Assembly: GCA_900489925.1 (NCBI GenBank)
Contig: UEHQ01000022.1
Span: 1 to 64,000 of the forward strand
DNA: 64,000 bases
Reading direction: 5' to 3'
Source: Hyphomicrobiales bacterium
GTDB taxonomy: Bacteria > Pseudomonadota > Alphaproteobacteria > Rhizobiales > Rhizobiaceae
How positions within the stretch are numbered: the first letter of the stretch is position 1; every line of letters begins with the position of its first letter. The notes below the pieces were generated by a model. The model had not been told where the DNA came from and searched no databases. It saw nothing but the letters and a program-made list of their open reading frames with translations. Made by a program: the position numbers and the translations under genes. Below are positions 60,933 to 64,000 of the stretch, one piece after another.

Positions 60933-63900
60933 TTAGTCTGTTGTGCCGCCCGGAACAGACGGGTCGTTGGCCGTTGGTCCAAACAGGCGCCGCTTGATCC
61001 CCTCGCGCGTGCTTTGCACGGCGATATACAGGAGCGGGATCATCAGCAGGCCGATCAGCGTTCCGACCAGCAGGCCCCCGAGAACGGTCGTGCCGATTGC
61101 CTGCCGGCTGCCGGCGCCGGCACCTGTCGCGATCGCCAGTGGAATGACGCCCAGGATCGAGGCCATCGCCGTCATCACCACAGGGCGGAAGCGCTGCGAC
61201 GTTCCTTCGGTCGCGGCTTCCATGATGCTCATGCCTGCTTCGCGGCGCTCCTTTGCGAACTCCACGATCAGGATGGCGTTTTTCGCAGCCAATCCTATCA
61301 ACAGCAGGAGGCCGATCTGCGCATAGATGTCGAGATCGAGGCCGGCAACGAGCAGGCCGCCGAGCGCTCCGAGAACCGCAACTGTGACCGAGAGCATGAC
61401 CGCGACCGGCACGCTCCAGCTTTCGTACTGCGCCACGAGGAAGAGGTAGGTGAAAATGATGCCCATGATCAGAATGATGACGGTCTGATTGCCAGCCTGC
61501 TTCTCCTGCAACGCCAGCCCCGTCCACTCGTATCCGAACCCAGCCGGCAGGGTCGCGTCCGCCAGCCGTTGCATGGCGTTCAGAGCCTCGCCCGTACTCG
61601 TTCCCGCGGCGGCCTGACCGTTGATTGCCGCGGATGGGAAGAGATTGTAGCGGTTGACCGCATTGGGGCCGTAGACGGCGGAGATCGACACCATGGCTTG
61701 CAATGGCACCATGTTGCCCGCCTGGCCCCGAACGCGCAGGCGCTGGATATCTTCGACGCGGGTGCGAAAACCTGGCTCGTCCTGGATTCTGATCTGATAG
61801 ACGCGCGAGAACAGATTGAAGTCGTCGACATAGGACGAGCCCATATGGGCCTGCAGCGTGTTGAAGATCGTCGCCGGGGAGACGCCGTAGAGTTCGGCGC
61901 GCTTGCGATCGATGTCGAGATAGAGCTGGGGAACATCGGCCGAGAACGTGCTAAAGACGCTGGCGAGCCCCGGCGTCTTGTTGGCGCTGGTGATCAGGCC
62001 GCGCATCACTTCGGCCAATTCCTCCTGGCTCTGGCCCGCCCGTGCCTGCAGTCTGAAGTCAAAGCCGCCAGTGGTTCCAAGCCCCGGGATTGCCGGTGGG
62101 TTGAATGCCACCACGGAGGCCGTCGGAACGGCTGCAAACTCTGCCCTGAGCCGGTTCATCAGCGCAAAGACACTTTGGTCGCGGCCACGCTCTCCCCACG
62201 GCTTCAGCGCTGCAATGATCATCCCCGAGTTGGAGCCACCTCCGCCAACCATGCTGGAGCCGGCGATCCCGATAGTATTGGCCACACCCGGCGTTCGCTG
62301 CAGGATGGAGCTCACAGTGGCGATCGTCTGTTGCGTGCGCTCCAACGAGGCGGCGTTCGGCAGTTGAACATTCATGAACAAGTAGCCCTGGTCCTCGGCG
62401 GGAACGAAACCCGTCGGCAGTATCCGAAAGAGACCGGCGATGCCCGCGATTATGACCAGGAAGGCGAGCAATGAAACGAATGTCCTGCGCGCAAACATCT
62501 GCAGCAAATGCAGATAGAAGCGCCGTGTACCATCAAGCCCGGCATTGAGCTTTCTGAAAAGCCCGGCCCGCTGGTGCTCGGGCGGGCGAAGCATGAGGAC
62601 GCAAAGAGCCGGACTGAGGGTCAGGGCGTTGATGGTCGAGAAAGTGATTGTGACGAGGATCGTCACGGCAAACTGGCGGTACAATTCCCCGGTTATTCCG
62701 GCGAGGAAGGCAACGGGCACGAAGAGGGCCGCAAGCACCAGTGTCGTCGCGACGATTGGCCCCGTGACTTGGTTCATCGTGCGCAGGGTGGCGTCCCGAA
62801 CGCCGACCCCGGCCTCGCTCATCACGCGCTGGACATTCTCGACGACAATGATCGCGTCGTCGACGACAAGACTGATCGCCAGGATAATGGCGAAGAGGGT
62901 GATCGTATTGGCCGAATATCCCAGTGCATAGAGAACTGCGAAGCCGCCGATCAGGGAAACAGGGATCGTCAGTGTCGGGATAACCGTTGCGCGCCAGTCC
63001 TGCAGGAAGGCGTAGACCACCGCAACGACAAGGGCGAAGGTGATCGCAAGCGTGATGAAGATTTCCCGGATTGTCTCTCGAACGAAGGCGGTGGTGTCGA
63101 ATACCACGGTGGAGGCAACATCCTCGGGGAACTGCTTCGACAGGCGTGTGAGTTCCGACAGGACCGCGTCAGAAACGGCAAGCGCGTTTGCATCGGCGGA
63201 CTGGTAGACGACGACCGTCGCACTCGGCTTGCCGTTCAGGGTCGAAGCGGTATCGTATGACTGGGCGCCGAGCTCGACGCGGGCGACATCACGCAGTCGC
63301 ACGATCGCGCCATCCCGGTTCGTGCGCACAATGATGTCGCCAAACTCGGTTTCGTCTGCAAGCCGACCCCGTGCCATCACTGTCAGCTGCAGTTGTTGGC
63401 CGGTTGCCGATGGCGGCGAACCAAGCTGGCCTGCCGATGCCTGGGCGTTCTGTGCCTGGATTGCCGCAGTCAGGTCGGCCGCTGTGACTCCAAGCGCCTG
63501 CATCCTGTCCGGGTTCATCCATATCCGCATGCTGTATGCCGGGCCGAAGACACTTGCCTCGCCGACGCCGGGAATGCGGGCAATCGCGTCGCGGATGTTG
63601 ATCGTCGCGTAGTTGCTGATGAAGACGTCGTCTCTGGTTCCCTTTGGCGAATAGATCGCAAAGCCGAGCAACATGCTGGAGGACCGCGCCCTCACCGACA
63701 CGCCGGTCTGCGTGACGGCAGCAGGAAGCCTGGGCGTGGCCATGGCGACACGATTTTGAACGTTGACCTGTGCGATCGCTGGATCCGTTCCGGCGGCAAA
63801 GGTCACGGTCAGGCTGTAGGTGCCGTTATTTGTGCTGGAGGAAGACATGTAGAGCATGTCTTCGACACCGTTGACCTGATCCTCGATCGGCGCACCGACA

Positions 63901-64000
63901 CTGTCGGTCATCACGCTGGCATTGGCGCCGGGATAGCTGGCTGTGACCTGGACCTCCGGCGGGGTGATCTGCGGGAACTGCGCGACCGGGATCTGCAGCA
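60933..64000 (-). CDS. RND efflux pump inner-membrane transporter (HAE1/AcrB family), 5' end outside the window
   Basis: At least 1,022 residues are encoded, and the frame runs open past the right edge, where residues QFPQITPPEVQV continue upstream of the visible ATG. The gene therefore lacks only the first few dozen codons. Features: VTASYPGAN, a porter domain with GDTA-like variable loops, central TM block IILAISLVVDDAIIVVENVQR (the proton-relay region with conserved Asp pair), FVPAEDQGYLF at the second repeat, and a C-terminal TM block with IGLAAKNAILIVEFAKERRE. It expels hydrophobic compounds together with a membrane-fusion protein, probably encoded upstream beyond the edge, and an outer-membrane channel. 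Confidence 0.94.
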   Translation of the reverse strand, partial: LQIPVAQFPQITPPEVQVTASYPGANASVMTDSVGAPIEDQVNGVEDMLYMSSSSTNNGTYSLTVTFAAGTDPAIAQVNVQNRVAMATPRLPAAVTQTGVSVRARSSSMLLGFAIYSPKGTRDDVFISNYATINIRDAIARIPGVGEASVFGPAYSMRIWMNPDRMQALGVTAADLTAAIQAQNAQASAGQLGSPPSATGQQLQLTVMARGRLADETEFGDIIVRTNRDGAIVRLRDVARVELGAQSYDTASTLNGKPSATVVVYQSADANALAVSDAVLSELTRLSKQFPEDVASTVVFDTTAFVRETIREIFITLAITFALVVAVVYAFLQDWRATVIPTLTIPVSLIGGFAVLYALGYSANTITLFAIILAISLVVDDAIIVVENVQRVMSEAGVGVRDATLRTMNQVTGPIVATTLVLAALFVPVAFLAGITGELYRQFAVTILVTITFSTINALTLSPALCVLMLRPPEHQRAGLFRKLNAGLDGTRRFYLHLLQMFARRTFVSLLAFLVIIAGIAGLFRILPTGFVPAEDQGYLFMNVQLPNAASLERTQQTIATVSSILQRTPGVANTIGIAGSSMVGGGGSNSGMIIAALKPWGERGRDQSVFALMNRLRAEFAAVPTASVVAFNPPAIPGLGTTGGFDFRLQARAGQSQEELAEVMRGLITSANKTPGLASVFSTFSADVPQLYLDIDRKRAELYGVSPATIFNTLQAHMGSSYVDDFNLFSRVYQIRIQDEPGFRTRVEDIQRLRVRGQAGNMVPLQAMVSISAVYGPNAVNRYNLFPSAAINGQAAAGTSTGEALNAMQRLADATLPAGFGYEWTGLALQEKQAGNQTVIILIMGIIFTYLFLVAQYESWSVPVAVMLSVTVAVLGALGGLLVAGLDLDIYAQIGLLLLIGLAAKNAILIVEFAKERREAGMSIMEAATEGTSQRFRPVVMTAMASILGVIPLAIATGAGAGSRQAIGTTVLGGLLVGTLIGLLMIPLLYIAVQSTREGIKRRLFGPTANDPSVPGGTTD

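Noticed and set aside
61014..62474. 486-codon open frame opposite the RND pump gene
   Set aside because: Antisense to a strongly conserved transporter; composition is that of a shadow frame.
1..64000. CRISPR arrays, tRNA or rRNA genes, insertion sequences, prophage
   Set aside because: No regularly spaced repeats, no cloverleaf or rRNA-like stretches, and no transposase, integrase or phage structural protein were found among the coding frames.

Overview
The window looks like a chromosome or large replicon of a GC-rich alphaproteobacterium, most likely a member of the Rhizobiaceae or a close relative. The reasons are GC-rich coding sequence, many binding-protein ABC operons each with its own GntR or LacI regulator, a YcaO/TfuA pair, and protein sequences that read as rhizobial. 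This placement is inference: there is no rRNA marker in the window. I saw no rRNA, tRNA, CRISPR array, insertion sequence or phage gene.

Layout. (1) 1-1094: the 3' end of a nonribosomal peptide synthetase (adenylation tail plus carrier domain), followed by an EntD/Sfp-type phosphopantetheinyl transferase. (2) 1111-8264: a surface-polysaccharide island with a WecG-type glycosyltransferase, a membrane GT2, a secreted glycosidase-like protein, a Wzy/WaaL-type polymerase or ligase, and a GT4. (3) 8450-25204: a nearly complete aerobic phenylacetate (paa) pathway. paaK makes phenylacetyl-CoA, paaABCDE epoxidises it, paaG isomerises it to the oxepin, paaZ opens the ring and oxidises the aldehyde, a fused hydratase/dehydrogenase can stand in for the absent PaaF and PaaH, and a thiolase finishes. 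Two regulators (TetR-type PaaR and PaaX), paaI, paaY, paaN and an extra PaaA/PaaC-like protein complete the set. A shared 14-bp operator lies in both main control regions.

(4) 25355-31811: a GH25 lysozyme lipoprotein, small conserved proteins, an XRE regulator, then a YcaO-TfuA-small acidic protein module that predicts peptide or protein backbone modification, followed by a GNAT and RecX. (5) 31960-42203: a GntR regulator and a BMP-type (nucleoside-like) ABC transporter operon that also carries two cytosine-deaminase-like amidohydrolases, a gamma-glutamyltransferase-like enzyme and a CDA-fold deaminase. (6) 42378-49044: an unusual set made of an ATP-grasp protein, two PLP enzymes, a SARP/TolB-like/TPR regulator and a 72-residue protein. 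(7) 49435-51504: a UvrD-type helicase. (8) 51611-58613: a LacI-controlled ABC operon with a GH32 fructosidase. (9) 58727-64000: a DXD glycosyltransferase with an AT-rich upstream region, a GFA-family protein, and an RND efflux pump that runs off the right edge.

The best candidates for under-described biology are the YcaO/TfuA/small-protein module with its alternative hairpins (28.2-30.5 kb), the ATP-grasp/PLP/regulator/72-residue set (42.4-49.0 kb), and the extra diiron-fold protein inside the paa operon (18.3-19.1 kb).
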